A stretch of DNA of 64,000 nucleotides from Bradysia coprophila (GCF_014529535.1 NW_023504022.1:8805028-8869027), one strand, 5' to 3'; counted from the first letter of the stretch, positions 31,967-46,309 are shown. Numbers and translations are program-made. Notes: generated by a model from the letters alone, not told the origin.

Positions 31967-32582
31967 TTTTGCACTACGTTTTCATGCGTTGTGGCGCAGA
32001 AATGCCTCATATGCATTTGAAGAAAGCTTTAGCAAATCATACTTACCACTTACGATGAAGTATAGTGAATGTACCAAGCCGTCGTATGACTTGTCTAAAG
32101 AAGAAAAGTTAAATTCAACTCGGGAGAGAGATTTGAATCCTAATTGAGTAAAGATTTTTCGGTATTCTGAAATGATGTTTTCCAAGCTTGTGCGTACTTG
32201 GTGTTATTGCTCCATTTAATCAAAATGCTGCTTACGACGATTTATAACTGACTCCATTCTACGATAATTTTTGGTCAAAGCCTTGGCTTCACTGTAGCTT
32301 CAACTGTTACTCTCAACATACAACTTCCGAACTTTGAACTATGCTGGCAACACGTCATGATCCGAAGTAGAAGACGCATAAAATTTAGCGTAGAATATCG
32401 CCGCGTAAAAATAAACATTTTATTGCTTTGAAAGCATTGCTGGGTCTCTTTATTTATGATGAAAATAAAAGTTCACTTTTAGTTATAAATAATAATCGTA
32501 AAATAGAGATAAATAATGTAAATGGAACGGACAAAAATAATAAGTTAGTTGCCTAAAAACTATCTATAATATTGAAGTGAAA

Positions 32583-35500
32583 TTAAACGGAATTTAAATT
32601 CGATTTAAATAAATGCGCCAAAAGTTCGTATTCGGTCAACACCAAATTATACTTGTGAGCGATGTCCTGAACCTTTATTCGTCTCCTCACATTAGGCGGT
32701 TGATATCTGAAATGCAAACAAACAAACAGTCTATGAACTCTGCCCGCACTCATTTCACCACTTCACTTACAAATCATTTTCGAGCCGTTTTCGTTTGGCT
32801 AAATTGTAAACGGTCTGTCGCACCAAGTTGCCCACGATACGTTTGCTCAATACCATTCCATCGATCAACGGTGTCGCAAAGCTCATTCGGCCGGAAGGTC
32901 CTTGCAATTTAACTCTAAGTAAGCCAGAAGTCAGAGCATGCAAAAATATGACATGCACATCGCCAGCTCTAGGTACGATGCCGGATTGGGACTCTTCGCC
33001 AGTTTTACTATACAACAACAATTCCTCAATGGGAAGTGTCAAGTGATCCTCGAAACTTTCCAGCCAAACTAAGAAAATCTTTGCTCCGGTTTGGCTTAAC
33101 AATGCTGGCTTGGACGCAACGGTTCGCCGTCTAGTTGGTGCTACCGGTTCGCTACCGGTTGACGTGGTGATCTGCATTTTACTTTTATCCAATTCTAGCG
33201 ATAGAGTCCTTGGCTTCTGGCCTATTGGTGTTTTATTCGGTCCGGTTTGCGGTACAACGCTTACACTTCTCTCGTAATTATTCGGATTATTGTGAGATTT
33301 ATCGCTGTCCGTTGATGAAGACGAAGCTATGGATAAGCAACTTCCATCCGGACAGTCTTCAAATTTATTCCATTTCGTTGGAACAACGAATGCAATTTCA
33401 GCTGTAACGTCTGCCCAGTAAAGGATTCGCTTCTCCCCGTTGAACTTACGATCAATTCCCGTATTCAGTCCTTTGTTGGGATTAGGAGCAGACGATTTAA
33501 TCTTCCAACTACTGTTCACGAATCCTGTCCACCCAGCATGCTCATCCACATTCACCGCATTTCCTAGGCTAAGCAACAGGTTCCAAAAATGTTGATCCAA
33601 CGTATTGCTCACACTGTCCGACATATTGTCAACAATTTCCTGTGCATTGGACTGCCCCGCTTTAACATAGAACACGTGAAGTGTATCATTACTGCGTGGA
33701 CTTAATCGGTCGAGTGACAGAAGATCAGCGGCGAAACCGGGCTTAGTGGCATCTAAAACAGTGAGCTGAGGCGGAGTTTCAACCGCATTATTGTTCTTAT
33801 TTCCATCGGATTCGTCAATCGACAGGAAACCGAAATGCGACAAAAACAAACGAGCTGCTTGGAATTCATGACAAATTGCAGGTGGTACCGATTCTTGAGC
33901 ATGACTCAGGCTATCCGTTGAGCTTTCAGTCTCTGCCCATGCCAACTTTTCGAAAATTGTTTGACTTTCAAGCAGCTGGAACAGTTTCTTTGTAGAATCG
34001 TTTCCGATCTTTTGGATTACTTGATCTAAAGTTGGAATGGAATAGTCAGCCACACAAGACGGAATCCGGTCGACACCATCGGGGAAAAACTTCTGCTCCA
34101 CTTCCTGACGTTGAGGCATATCGTTCATGGGCACAGGACGTCCAGGATTAGGATTCGGTGAATGGTATTTCGTTCCAGATTTACTCCGCGGCAAATGTCT
34201 CAGTTGCATAGTCCAGGCATGTCGACCGAATGGACCTCGAATCAAAACTGTGAAGGAAAATTAAATTTATCGAATTTTGACTTAGCAATTGGTCACTGAG
34301 ACATACGTGTTACTGTCGGTTGCGGATCTTGATCATTACCAAGCGGTTCCTCGAGTAACGCAATAATGGTCGAATTTTCGGTCACAAAATATTTGAATTT
34401 TTGAACCGCTTGCTCGTGTGTAACATTCTCGGATGGATTGGAATCGCAGTATTTATATAATGACAGCTCATCGAGAAGCGACGACGACGATTGTGGTCCA
34501 CATTCACTGGGGAAATAGCCGACTTGCTCTAATATTATAGTCAGCAGAGCTTCTGCAGCGTCTCTGACACGCATCGACACCGGTTTCAATTCTTTTTCTT
34601 CCTTCAGTTTGACTGGTTCACCCGGTTTTGCAGCACTCTTAGATCCCGATATACCTAATTCAACCACCTCCAATACTGTTGTTAAACAATCTTTGTCTTG
34701 CAGAAGATATGGATGCTGCATCAACCATGCTGAAGCACACTGGAAGGCAGCTACAATTGTGCTGTGCAAATCTTTGCTGTGAGCAGGCGGAGGCCGTGAA
34801 CATTGATAGCAAATGTAGTCGCAAATCCACTTAACTGCACGTTTACATTCTAGAGCGTCTGGAATAACCAAAGAAATTTTCTTCTATTAAGCGTTCGTTA
34901 ACAAATCTGAGAAAAAGCCAACCAGTCAGGTGAAGAGTTTTTAATTAAGGCAAACGACAGGGTCAGTTGTTTTTCTTCAATTTATCATTTGGCTAGGAAG
35001 CGGTGGGGAAGTATCGATTATTTATCAAAGTTTAAAGTCTATAAAAGTCAAATTATCTAAGAGACTGATCCACGGTGTGTTGTGAAGCATGTGGAGGCAA
35101 GAAATTTTGGGACATTAAAATTGAAAAATATTCCGAAAACATTTTTCATTTTCAGCTGTATACCATCGGCTATAAGAGGCACCCAAGGTTACGGAGTGAG
35201 TGGTGGACATGACTCTCTGCATGTATGACCAACTAAATGAATTCATCAATAATTCACAGGGAAACGCCTTTCCGAAAATCGTGAATTTCAACGAGTCTTC
35301 ACCAGCTTCCCTTGCACCAATGGAACCAATTTTTTGTACCATTGTATGAAGTGTTCAAATATCTATTGACTACAATCTCAACAGTTGCCATCACTCACTC
35401 CGTAGCCATTGGTGCCATGGATTCTCCTGGAGCCGATGGTACGGCTGAAAATCAAAAATTTCGTGGAATATTCTTCTACAAATCTGCCTTAACGTGCTTT

Positions 35501-38500
35501 ATTAAAGTCTACTCAACCACACCGTGTGTGGATATCAAATCTTCACTTCGCTTCGAAGAAAAATTACTTGGGCAAAATAATCGAATCAAGTCATGATTGT
35601 GCGAGAAAGGCTTTTCAGTTTGAATTTTGTTTTATTAAATTTTTACCTGACCATTTCCTCGCTAGCGAGAACAATTATTAATTATTCAAAGGCGACATTA
35701 AGCAATAAAAAAGCAAAACTCACCCGAATCTTTTATATGCAATCGAGCCAATCCGCACAGCAGCTCTAACGCGGCAAGAGACACATTCAAATCAGTTTTC
35801 CACGATGATATCAAACGATGACAAACTAAATATGTGGCACGTACGAAAAGTGCATGAGCGTTGTCTAAACATCCCCATAAAATTGTAGAAATTTTCCATT
35901 TATTAGTTCGTATAAAATCGATAAAGTTTTTGGGTTAAAAATTGATTTTTTTTTATTTTTAAATTTTATCATTTCCACAAAGCGAAACACAAACAAAAGC
36001 AAAAAAAATTAATGAAAAAGCTCAAAATGAATTTATAATTAAAAAAACGAACAACAACAACAACAAAAAAAGTTCTGTGAACTGCACCAATGGGTCAGTT
36101 TTCTTTTTCTTTCATCAAACAATTACCATAAACTGATGACATATCAAGTTCTTGGAAAAAATCAGCTGGAAAGTCTTCCGATATAGTTAGACTGGGCAAA
36201 TCATTGCCCATTGCACTGTGACCACCAAGACTCGATCCGCTTGCGATTGAACAACCACTCTTTTCGGAACAAGCTAAACGCAGAAGGAATTTATTGCATA
36301 ACATAAAAGAAAATGAAACATTAAAAATAAGAAACAAAATTAAAACAACAAGTCGCTGAGGCTGAAAATATAACTCGTACAACGTAAACGAAACGGAACC
36401 TTTTAAAACGAAAAACGCAGCAGCAATATTTCGGTGTATTGATAATAAGTATTTTAACATCAAAAGAGAATAAAAAGGAAGGAAAAACGATTCCCGGAAT
36501 TTCCATTTATAGTTCAAAGTGGAGTTGCCATTCTTCTTATTCCAAAAATTTTAAAAAATGAAATTAATACACGGAATTGCGCGGATAGCTCGAACATCTA
36601 ATTAAAACTCTACCGGATGATTATAAAATGTCCAAATTTTAGGTCCCAATTAGGAAATGTAACAATTCTTTGAACTACAGCAAGAAAGTACGGAGTAAGA
36701 AAGGCCAAACAAAATGTTTCCAACTTGCTCGTGTTAACATAGCAGAACGAAGTCCTAAGAATACGATATAGGTGAGAGACGATTATTTTCCGGCGTGTCA
36801 CTACCATGCATAATGCACATGTTTGATATCATTGGAAAGCTGAATTTTCTGATAAATTCTTTTAATATAAAATCGATCCAATCTGCCTGAATAAGAGTAC
36901 AAGAGTGCGACGAGGTGTGATACAATGACTTCTGACGACTGCTGAGAACCAAAATGTATTTACCAAAACTATTTTACTTTACAATTACTGAGTCACAAGC
37001 AGTCTTTGTCAATGCCTTCAACTTAGAACTCCATTCGTTAATTTCTAAGCCGTCCGCCATGACCCTTCATGGCCAGCTATCGACCAATGTATGGCTGACT
37101 TTTAGGTACGTTACCGTTGTGATGGGCTCACCACTCAATAACATCGGGGAGGCCTTGAGCAAAAATTAAAAATTTGTCTGACGAGTTCGCGAATTGGCTC
37201 TTAAATGAAATTTTTGAAAGTGAGACAAAGGTTATGGTGATTAGACATCCCTCCATGGTGGCAGCAGTAAACAGGATAACAGTCGATGGAGAGGAACTGG
37301 AAGTAGTGAACAATATCAAGTAAATGGGAGTCCTAATTGATTACAAATTAGATTTCAAACAAAACGTGGACTACGTATGTAAAAAAGTGGCGAAAAAAGT
37401 TGGGGTTTTGTCAAGATTGGCGACAGATTTAACGATGGAAGCACGAATCAGCGTTTACAAATCCATTATTGCGCCACACTTCGACTACTGCGCTTCATTA
37501 CTGTTTTTGAGCAATCAATCAGCATTCGACAGACTCCAAATACTTCAAAATCGAGTGATGAGATCAGTGCTGAAGTGTAGGAAGATCACACCCATATCAT
37601 TCATGTTGGAAGCGTTGGACTGGATGAGCGTGAAACAACGAGTGTATGCAACGACGTTGACGTTTGTGCGCAAGCTGCGAAGGGGGCCGATGCCAAAGTA
37701 CCTCGGCGATATGGTTACATTCAACAGTGACATACATCGATACGAAACGAGATCGAGAGAAGATTTCTATGTGACAGCTAAGAAAAGTGTTAAAGAAAGG
37801 AATTCGTTGTTTCATAGGGGACTTGTTTTGTTTAATTCACTGCCGAGAGACTTAAAAGATGAGGACAATTAAACGGTGTTCAAAAGTAATTTAAAGAGTT
37901 TTGTGAGGACAGTTTTTGTGATAATCTATGTGATGATGTAAAAATAGCGTTGCTAAATAAATGTTCAATCAATTAATCAATGATGCCGTGGGCGATTATC
38001 TCGTTGAATTCGCATAATGAAACATGAGATCTGGTATCCATTAACTTACTTCTTCAAGTACAATCACAGGGACTAATGTTGAGACTTTTGCTTCAGCTGG
38101 TTCACTCATTCAAACAAAAGAGGGTTTATACCTATTTAACAGTACGCGCGTGCACGGGATAGTGGTAGAACTGTATAAACATGTATAACCGGTTTTGTTT
38201 GTATGCGTGAACCAGGTGAAAATTTAGGCTGAAATTTTATTGCCTTTTGGGTAACAAGTTGATCAAGAAACTCGTCGATTTGCTACTTAAAGATCAAGGA
38301 ATTTCTTATAATATAAACGAGCACATTAGAAAATCGAATCCACTGCACTGCCACCTTGTCTCACTAAAATTCAGTATACTTCTCCTTCCTGTAGACAATA
38401 TGTGACCTGAGTACCAATTTTAAACAAAACAAAAGGAAGTTGTGGCCAACAAATAGATATTAACAGAACCAAAACAGTAAACAGGCACAGGTGATAAGAC

Positions 38501-41500
38501 TCCATTTTGATGAACAATTAAAAATAAAATGTGAGGCGCAATGGACTCGGTGAAATCGAGAACGCTTGAAATATATACGCAAAAAACATAAAAACACACA
38601 AGTTGGAAACACGCAATTGTAAATTTAGAGATGTGCACAACGTGAAATTGAATTAGATAAAAAAAAATTGACGAAAAAATCGAATTAAGTGAAAATTGAT
38701 CCGTCAAAATATTGACGCATGGACAGGACATTGAATTTACCTGAACTCAAGAGATTTGCGTCACTCGGCGCTGGTGACGATTGATACAAATCGGTGTTGG
38801 TCTCGGTCTCTTCGAATGCTGCCGAATCTTGCACGCAGAGCAACAAACCACCCAACAACATGTGCGAATTTTTTTCGTCCGATTCAACTTGCAGAGCATT
38901 CATCAGAACATTGATTAAACGAGGCTTCAGTTGTGCGAATGTGGTCGATCTGAGAATTTCAATGAATTGGTTTGTTAAATGGGTGAGCTGGGGAAGCGGA
39001 CTGTGAACAAGCAACTTACTTATCAGCCGGACCATTAAGTAAATCTCTGATTGGTAGAGTTTGGAAATGCAACGGCAGTGCCAAAATGGACAACAAAATG
39101 TTGATCGAAGCTCGACGCAATTCGGTTTTGTTGTACGTTGTAGTCGATTTGATTTTCAAATTCTTTTCGGGCAGCACCAGTTCCAATGCACTAATGAACG
39201 CTGGCAACAGCACCTGAATCCCGTCCAAATCCACGCGAAACAGATCCGACGAATTGTACAGAATGCTTGCCAGCGACTCGTCGCATTCTTTCGGATCGGT
39301 GATAGTTAGCCCCTGATGAAGAGCGGTGTAAAAGCGTGCAAGATACACTGGCAGAATTTCTTCGCCCGTTTTCTTGGCGCAAAATATTCGACACAGCGCA
39401 CCGATCGCTTCGGCTCGACCTGATTCGTATTTATCGATTGATAGACCGGTTGGTACGTCGGCAGATTCATTTAGAGATGATGGTTGAGATAGTGACAGAC
39501 TTCCTTTCCGATTATCCATGATGATGGAGGACGGTCGACGACTGGCTTCAGTTGCTTCTTCTGCAAAATTCATTTGATTTTTCAAAATATTGTTCCGCCT
39601 TCCGGTGGTTGTTTCATCCAAAACAATTTCTTACTTCTGGTATTCTGTAACCAAGCGTCACCACCGATTAGTGCAGCTTCGAATAACCATTCGCCGAATA
39701 GGTGTAGAATGCTAAAAACGTTTAAAAATGAATGCATCGAATGTCAACCTATTTCTAGTTTGTCTTTAACAGACCTATTGCATTTTGGACGGAATGGCGC
39801 TAACGGTGGCCGACTCTCGTTGCTAATGGCTATGCAGGATATGAAAGTAATTAAACTCTCTGGTAAGGTTTACAGTCAAATTCAAATTGTTACATGAAAA
39901 ATTAGTGGGTGGTCCCGAGATGATTGTTGTTGTAGTGGTTGTTGTTGTTGTTGACGTTGGCTGTTGTGTTACAGACGATCGACTACTAGTTAGCCCAGCT
40001 AATGATCCTTTTGCTAAACCTTTTCCGGTTCAAATAAATTTGATTTTAGTCAACGTAATTGGTTGAGATTAAGCAAACGTTGTGTGTAGCGAGATTTAAA
40101 ACTGTCTGTGTGATTGAGCGTTGCGATCGAAGCAGTTTCAAATCAATTACAAATGCGAAACCGGAATGGTAAAGTGTACAACGTGATGCTATTTGTAAAT
40201 TGAACGCAGGACGCAGGACTTACTTTTGTGAATTTTAATTGGGAAAAATAGCCTACCAAAATTGGACGCATTTTTCAGTGGACCTTCTTATTATGTGCCC
40301 AGAAAGGTATTGGTAGCTAGAAGCCAAAAACGACTTTCAAAAAAATTCCTCAACGCTTGTGTGGCTTGTGCGGAAGGTGATTGAAAACTGAAAATGCGGA
40401 CTTTTTCTAATGTTTCTCCGGGTACTGGTACATGAAACGTAAAGAGTTATGTGGGGTGTCATTAGAACGGTAATTGTATGTGCTTTCGGGGCAAATAGAA
40501 TCTTATTAGGTCTAAAATTCATCTACATTGAGATATGAGCAGTTGAAAAATGTTTTTTTTCCGTGGCGTTTCGGTTGCAGAAGGAGCATCTGGAAGTTCA
40601 CCGAAATAGTAAATGTGTACCCATTTTCTCAGCTGCTCATAGCTAGGTGTGGATGAATTTTAAGCCTAATAATACCCTATTTGAACGAAAGTACATTCAA
40701 TTACCTTTCTAATGACACCCAATACGACCTTTTACATTTCATGTTAATGGAAAAAATTTCCTCCAGAAATGTCCAGGTTTTGGATTTTCCATCACCTCCT
40801 TCTGGCTACACAAGAGCCGAGGAATTATTTAAAAAAAAATTGTCGCTTCTAGGGACCAACACCTTTGTAGGAACATAATACAAAACAACCCACTGGAAAA
40901 TACGTTCGACTTAGATAGGCTGATTTTCAAAAGAATCCCTCGTACGGTTCGAGGAAACGTAAAGTTTTCGCTAAATTCAATCCGACAACGAATTTTCGAC
41001 TTCTTAACACGATTAGTTGAACATCGAAAATAGAAATGGATTAAGCATCTGCCCATGATCCACCTCACCAATACCGATTTGCATTTTTTTTTAAATTCGA
41101 AACAACAGGCAAAAATCACAATCGAACATATGGCTCTAATCAGCCGAAATACGCCCCTTTCGCCACAGTGTCGGTTTACTCTGTATGGTAAGCATGCAAG
41201 ACATCAACGCAATGTATAATATATGTTCATCATCTACCACAGTGTTCGGTATGTGTATATAAAATGTGCGTATTCGGTGAAGTGTTTGACTTAAAATTAA
41301 TTCGAAAAGTGCGCTTCAAATTCAAAGCAAAAGGCTCAATATCTACAGTCTACCGTACACGTTCAGGTGCTATCATTTCAAGCGCACTACGAATAAATTC
41401 AAAAAGGAAATGTGTGTCTGTGTGTGTGTGTGCGATCAAAATAATTCTGTCTGTAAGACAAGTGCATCTAAACGTGAAAAAAGTGTAACAAAATGCAAAG

Positions 41501-43688
41501 CGCACCCTTATTCTGATTACTAGATGGAGCAACGCTAAAACTTTTAGCCAATCGTCGCTGCAATGGAGGCGTTGGTGAATGCGGTACATCCGATATTATG
41601 CTAGATGAACTAGATGCCATACCACCCGTACCAGTGCCAGTCACACCACCACCACCAACAACACTGCTATTACTATGCACATTACCAACTAAACCATCGC
41701 TACGGAACCGATAATCATTGATCGAATATCGCGTTGAAATCGTACCAGCATTGTCCACTACATCTTCGGTACTAACAACGCCCTGGTAAATACCTACAGT
41801 AGCAAATGATTATGTAAATTATGTACAGAACTGGTCGATCAAGTCAACCATTCGGCTACAATTTATATATAGAAGCTGTGCACAGAAAAGATTGTCGATA
41901 CATGCGAATGGCGCTGTCGTTTTTTACCTAGAAAAGCGTCCACCTGACTGGCAACACCTTTCATTGCCTTCAAAAATATTTGTGGTAATATTAGCAGACA
42001 TGGATGCTGATGGGGCTCTTGTCCATCCGTTCGAGTAACCGCCCACTGAACGAACTGTGGTGTTTTGCTGATAACTTGCGGTGAACACAATGCAATCTGA
42101 CAAAGAGAAGAAGGTGAAAGGAAACGATTCGGAGCTATTATGGTCATGCGAGGTCCTTACCGGCGATCCAATGGTTCGTAACAGACGATACCACGTCTGA
42201 GCGACACAATCATTGTTCATCGGCGGTATGAGCTGAGCGTCCTCTTCCACTGTATTGATTGAAAGTAGAGGTTAGACGGACTGACAGATCGTAAATACGG
42301 GACAACTTCATACAAATCTTCAGTTCGGGGAACAATGATCCATAAGTGAATTCAAGCAATCGTGCTGTTAAGGCAATGTTAACCCGATTCCACTGTTCAA
42401 TCAGTGCAATGCGATGACGTAACAAGAAACACGACTCTTGCAATGTTTTCCACAAACTGGGCGACGGAAAACATCGAACGCAGGCCAACAGCCACACCTC
42501 AAATAAAACGCTCAGCACCCGTTCGCACAACTGATCGCCGACATCGTCCTTGACGACGGGTGGAGCCAACAGCACTTCGTTTACTGCGAAATGAAGAAGG
42601 TTTTCAATTGAATCATCAAAATGGAATCCCTGCAGGGCGGAAGTGACATCAACACGTACTTGCTAGTAGAAACAACAACAACGATTCCCATGTGTCCTGT
42701 GTGAGAATTTGGGAACTTTGGGCTACTTGTTGCAGAGTTCGCAGCACTCGATGACAAATAACTGCTTGTCGATTAATGGTATCGGCACCTGAAAACCAAA
42801 ATCGTAATATTTACACCAGTTCTTCCGGCCAACACATACCGAGAGAAAAAGTCGTTCGTCGTTGAATTTAGCGAAATCTTTTCAAACTCTCTCATCGTCG
42901 ACGGATGTAAATTTAATCGAGCGAACGAGACTCTTTTCTCGGTACATGGATTCGGTTCCAAGTAAAAGAGGATCGTAAAATGTTCAATCGAAACGACTGA
43001 GCAATTTATCGGTATATTCTTACCCAAATCATCCCGATAAATAAACGGCCAGACTTTTGGGAAAAAATTAATAATTTTCTTTTGGAAATTAGTGATTCAG
43101 ATCATGAGTTTCAAAAACAACACACGACAAAAAACACCAAACAAAAAATTGTGACGATGAGTGCTGCGTCAAAGCCAAAAAAAAAAAATTGTTTCTCACC
43201 TTCACCAGGTCTCGGTACGAATAAATTATGGAAATGATTTATGATTTTTCTCGCGTAAATGTTAGCGTCGTCACAGATCGGTTTCGGTACCGTGATCCGT
43301 GGATTTGGCATCAGCGCCGTTAGCCAATCACAGTAAACATTCACACAATCACGAATGGTTTCGTGATCGTGAAGCGGTAACGAAAGACCGTGACAAATCA
43401 CATCCATGCACCACAGCACCTGTATTAAAATGGGGCATATATTGTCGGTAGGAACATTTACTCTAACTGATCCATTTCTTCGTCTAGTCCACTTACTTCT
43501 TCGTCATTGGCTAACGAACTTGGTTCGGCTGGTTGCGTGAATCCCAGATTAGCGGCCAATTGTTTTGTTACGGCAATAGTTACTTCACGTCCAGCTGGTC
43601 CCGAGAATTTATTCAAAACACTTTTCGATTGGGCCCCATTGCTGTTAGCAGCAATGATCGGCGACAAAGATGCCCATTCGGCGAACAT
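32583..43688 (-). CDS. RALGAPB: Ral GTPase-activating protein subunit beta (RalGAPB)
   Basis: Seventeen exons, from the ATG at 43688: 43497-43688, 43200-43419, 42660-42788, 42314-42583, 42161-42249, 41928-42096, 41521-41793, 39894-40019, 39775-39829, 39635-39711, 39020-39560, 38741-38949, 36127-36273, 35724-35864, 34307-34858, 32771-34247, 32583-32706. All joins are phase-consistent and give 1596 residues (about 1500 in vertebrates). The beta subunit has no catalytic Asn of its own; it stabilises the alpha subunit that inactivates RalA/RalB downstream of Akt. Family landmarks: [87 protein letters not shown], the Rap-GAP-like block [19 protein letters not shown], and [18 protein letters not shown]. 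Exon 39894-40019 (Thr-rich, with a weak acceptor) is the least certain; 36127-36273 may be an optional cassette. Confidence 0.94.
35128..35490. repeat. Imperfect inverted repeat in a RalGAPB intron
   Basis: TTTTCAGC, ACCATCGGCT and GTTACGGAGTGAGTG on the left face CACTCACTCCGTAGCC, AGCCGATGGTAC and GGCTGAAAAT on the right. It looks like a decayed inverted-repeat transposon in the intron between exons 35724-35864 and 34307-34858. No target duplication was found. Confidence 0.55.
36940..37975 (+). mobile_element. Jockey/CR1-like LINE fragment in a RalGAPB intron
   Basis: The open frame 37324-37872 encodes the reverse-transcriptase C-terminus: [11 protein letters not shown]-like start, [49 protein letters not shown] and [18 protein letters not shown]. 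Upstream pieces (ANSSDKF complement region excluded) read plus-strand [20 protein letters not shown]. The 3' end stops at AAATAAATGTTCAATCAATT. Orientation is opposite to RalGAPB. 5' truncated, with stops upstream of 37324. Confidence 0.82.
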
Positions 43689-44236
43689 TATACGATTTTA
43701 CACAATTTATTGATGATTCACATTAGTTTTGGCCGATGGTAAATGCATTGAGAAATTTTGCTGCACAGGTGAGTAGGGAAGATAAAAGAAGGTCAAAGAA
43801 CCTTCGCGCACTGTTTGATTTATTGTAATTTATTCCGTGGCGGACGGGTATCATCAACAAAATCGTTTTTCAATTCTTGCTAGTCTCTCGCAGAATTAAA
43901 CAGTTAGGCCACTTGTAAAATGTAGCAAGTCGATCGGTAGAAAAACTACAACGAAATTATTGTAACAAATTTTCACACCTTCGTCTTTCTTGTTTTTCTT
44001 TCTCTTTTGACATTTTCCTTTCATTCGTAATTTTTGGTTGTCTTATGTTGGTATCAGAATGTTTCACTTCAAAACTGGCAATCAGCTGTTTACACTTGAC
44101 AGTTCGCGACAGCGATTTTAGTGATTACAATTGTTTATGCCACACAGTCAAGAGAAGCCGATTGTATAGGACAAACACAATGTCATAGAATTGAAACATT
44201 ACAAAAAGGAAATTCAGTTTTTAAACCGAGTCTGCT
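43689..44236. promoter_or_regulatory. Bidirectional promoter region between RalGAPB and ECSIT
   Basis: 548 bp separate the two divergent start codons. No TATA box is seen near either gene, which fits housekeeping-type promoters. The E-box palindrome CAGCTG occurs once (about 44083). No other element can be supported by eye. Confidence 0.6.
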
Positions 44237-45721
44237 ATGAATTTTTTGAGACAACAAGTGACTGCATTGACAAGACGCAGTCTATTTCTAAGTGAAAGAT
44301 GTTATCCCATCCGATATGACAGTAACACCAGCAAAGATGGTGATGATAAGAAGAAGACGACCGAAAGTGATGTGTTCGATAACAAATTGATGGTCCGAGA
44401 TTCATTTGATAGCATTGCCGATAAGACCAAAAACTCCTACCTGACTATGGTCGACATATTCCTGGATCGAGACGTTCATCGCCGAAATCACGTTGAATTC
44501 ATTTACGCAGCGCTAAAGAACATGGAAAGTTTCGGCGTGCACCGGGACATTGAAGTGTACAAAGCGCTGATGAATGTCATGCCGAAAGAGAAGTTCATAC
44601 CGAGGAATATATTTCAGGCCGAGTTTATGCATTATCCGAAGCAGCAGCAATGCATGATCGATCTATTGGAACAAATGGAAGATAATGGTGAGGTGATTGA
44701 AGTTACTTCTGCAACATCCGCTATAATATTGTTCACCCGTTATAGGTGTAATGCCTGACTTTGAAATGCAGGACATACTACTAAATACGTTCGGGCGTCG
44801 TGGCCATCCAACATTGAAATATATGCGTATGATGTATTGGATGCCTAAATTCAAGAATTCGTCACCATGGCCACTGCCCAATCCTGTACCCAATGATGCG
44901 TTGGAATTAGCTAAACTGGCCGTAACCCGAATGTGTACGGTTGATCTACATTCAAATGTGGTATGACACTCTTAATTTGAAAACAACAAACACTCTGGCC
45001 ACTAACTGGGAATTCGCTGTTTTCAGGATGTGTACGATACAAGTGAAGTGGAATCCTCTATCGACGAAACGTGGATCGTAAGTGGAATGAGTCAAGAACA
45101 ATCGAAACTCTTAGCTCTGCACAGTGTGGACAGGCCTTTGCGTATCGAGGGACCCAATTTAATATGGTTGCGGAATCAGTCGCTAAATTATTTTATCTTA
45201 AAAGGCGATCCGGTAGAGTACCCTGAGAACCAAGCACAGGACGAAGATGATGATGGTAAGTGTAATCGTTTATTTAGGTGACAGTTCGATAATTCATGGG
45301 AAAGGGATGGTGTTAAGTTACTGTAGCTACTTCATAGGGAGGATTGGGTGTCTGGAAAAATTCAATAGCTTGAAAACTCAACCTGCCTTTAGTTACGACC
45401 TTAACTTTTCGCACCCAACTCGCTTTCTGCAGCTGTTATTCATCCAACTTCGTTCCCTTATTTACAGATGTTAGCAATTTATCCTTCACCAAATTTGGCT
45501 GGGCTAGTTCGAAGAAGAAGGAAGTCGCTGTCCGTCGATCGGTACACGAACAACGCGATGGCACGATTTATGCAATATGCGCAACCGGTACATCGACAAA
45601 GGATTCGCTACTGTCTTGGATTCGTTTATTGGAAACGAATGGCAATCCACGTCTGGCCGAAATACCGGTTTTGTTCAAATTTCGATCGCATGTGGCTGAG
45701 AACCTTCTGGCTTCCGGATGA
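44237..45721 (+). CDS. Ecsit: ECSIT (evolutionarily conserved signalling intermediate in Toll pathway, mitochondrial complex I assembly factor)
   Basis: Exons 44237-44687, 44746-44960, 45027-45255 and 45468-45721 join in frame to 382 residues. ECSIT works in mitochondria in complex I assembly and has been linked to Toll signalling through TRAF6. The start MNFLRQQVTALTRRSLFLSE is a basic amphipathic presequence. The conserved core is clear: FIYAALKNMESFGVHRDIEV, YKALMNVMPKEKFIPRNIFQ, FMHYPKQQQCMIDLLEQMED, GVMPDFEMQDILLNTFGRRG and MRMMYWMPKFKN. The C-terminal block (TIYAICATGTSTKDSLLSWI, LAEIPVLFKF) matches the family end, and the length is normal. The third intron is the longest (212 bp). Transcribed away from RalGAPB. 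Confidence 0.94.
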
Positions 45722-45880
45722 GAGTTCATTGATCATGTAGTGAGAGTGTCATTGTAAAATAAATTTAAAATCTTTGATTTTGCCAAACATTTGTATGTAT
45801 ACCTAGAGAGTAGTGTAGCAAGATCCGAACGAGAATTTTGGGACAAGTTCCTCAAGCTGTCGTGTTTCTATGAATTTACA

Positions 45881-46178
45881 ATCGCCCAAAACCACTTACA
45901 GTGGAGGTGTGACGCAAGTCCTGTTGTTCACTTACGAAAGAACTGATATCGGTGTAGGTGACGCTTACAGATTCGACACGCAAAAGGTATGCGTCACAAA
46001 TGGCAGCTGATGAGGAAAGTACGCGAAAGTTTTATCAACAAAAATCTTACCAGAAAAACTTTAGGAAGAAAATTATATTAAAAAAATTTTTCGTCAAAAA
46101 GTGGCACCGATATCAATTTTTTTGTAAGTGGACAACAGGACTTGCGTCACACCTCCACTGTAAGTGGTTTTGGGCGAT
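45881..46178. mobile_element. MITE with 70-bp inverted termini, ATCGCCCAAAACC family
   Basis: ATCGCCCAAAACCACTTACA, GTGGAGGTGTGACGCAAGTC and CTGTTG at the left are repeated inverted at the right (46105-46178), continuing to GATATCGGTG. About 298 bp in all. No target duplication is obvious and no coding sequence. Confidence 0.8.
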
Positions 46179-46309
46179 ATCAGCTCTTTTGTAAGTTGTG
46201 ATTTTTTAGAATTTGGTCGCAGATAATAGACAATCATATTGTGTAGTTTTAACGAAAATATTCTTATTACAAAACTGTATCACTTTCTCTTTCATCTCTA
46301 CCTTCCAGC

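Larger units (their letters stand above)
29686..32582. other. Intergenic, repeat-rich, no supported gene
   Basis: Holds an 859-bp inverted-repeat element (29982-30840), a TA-flanked MITE (30971-31120), a palindromic element (31425-31511) and the short relative of the foldback transposon (31741-31966). The frame 31982-32185 (-) has no recognisable family. Confidence 0.6.

Noticed and set aside
31982-32185. 67-codon minus-strand ORF, considered as a chemoreceptor exon
   Set aside because: Too short and no conserved receptor motif could be read around it.
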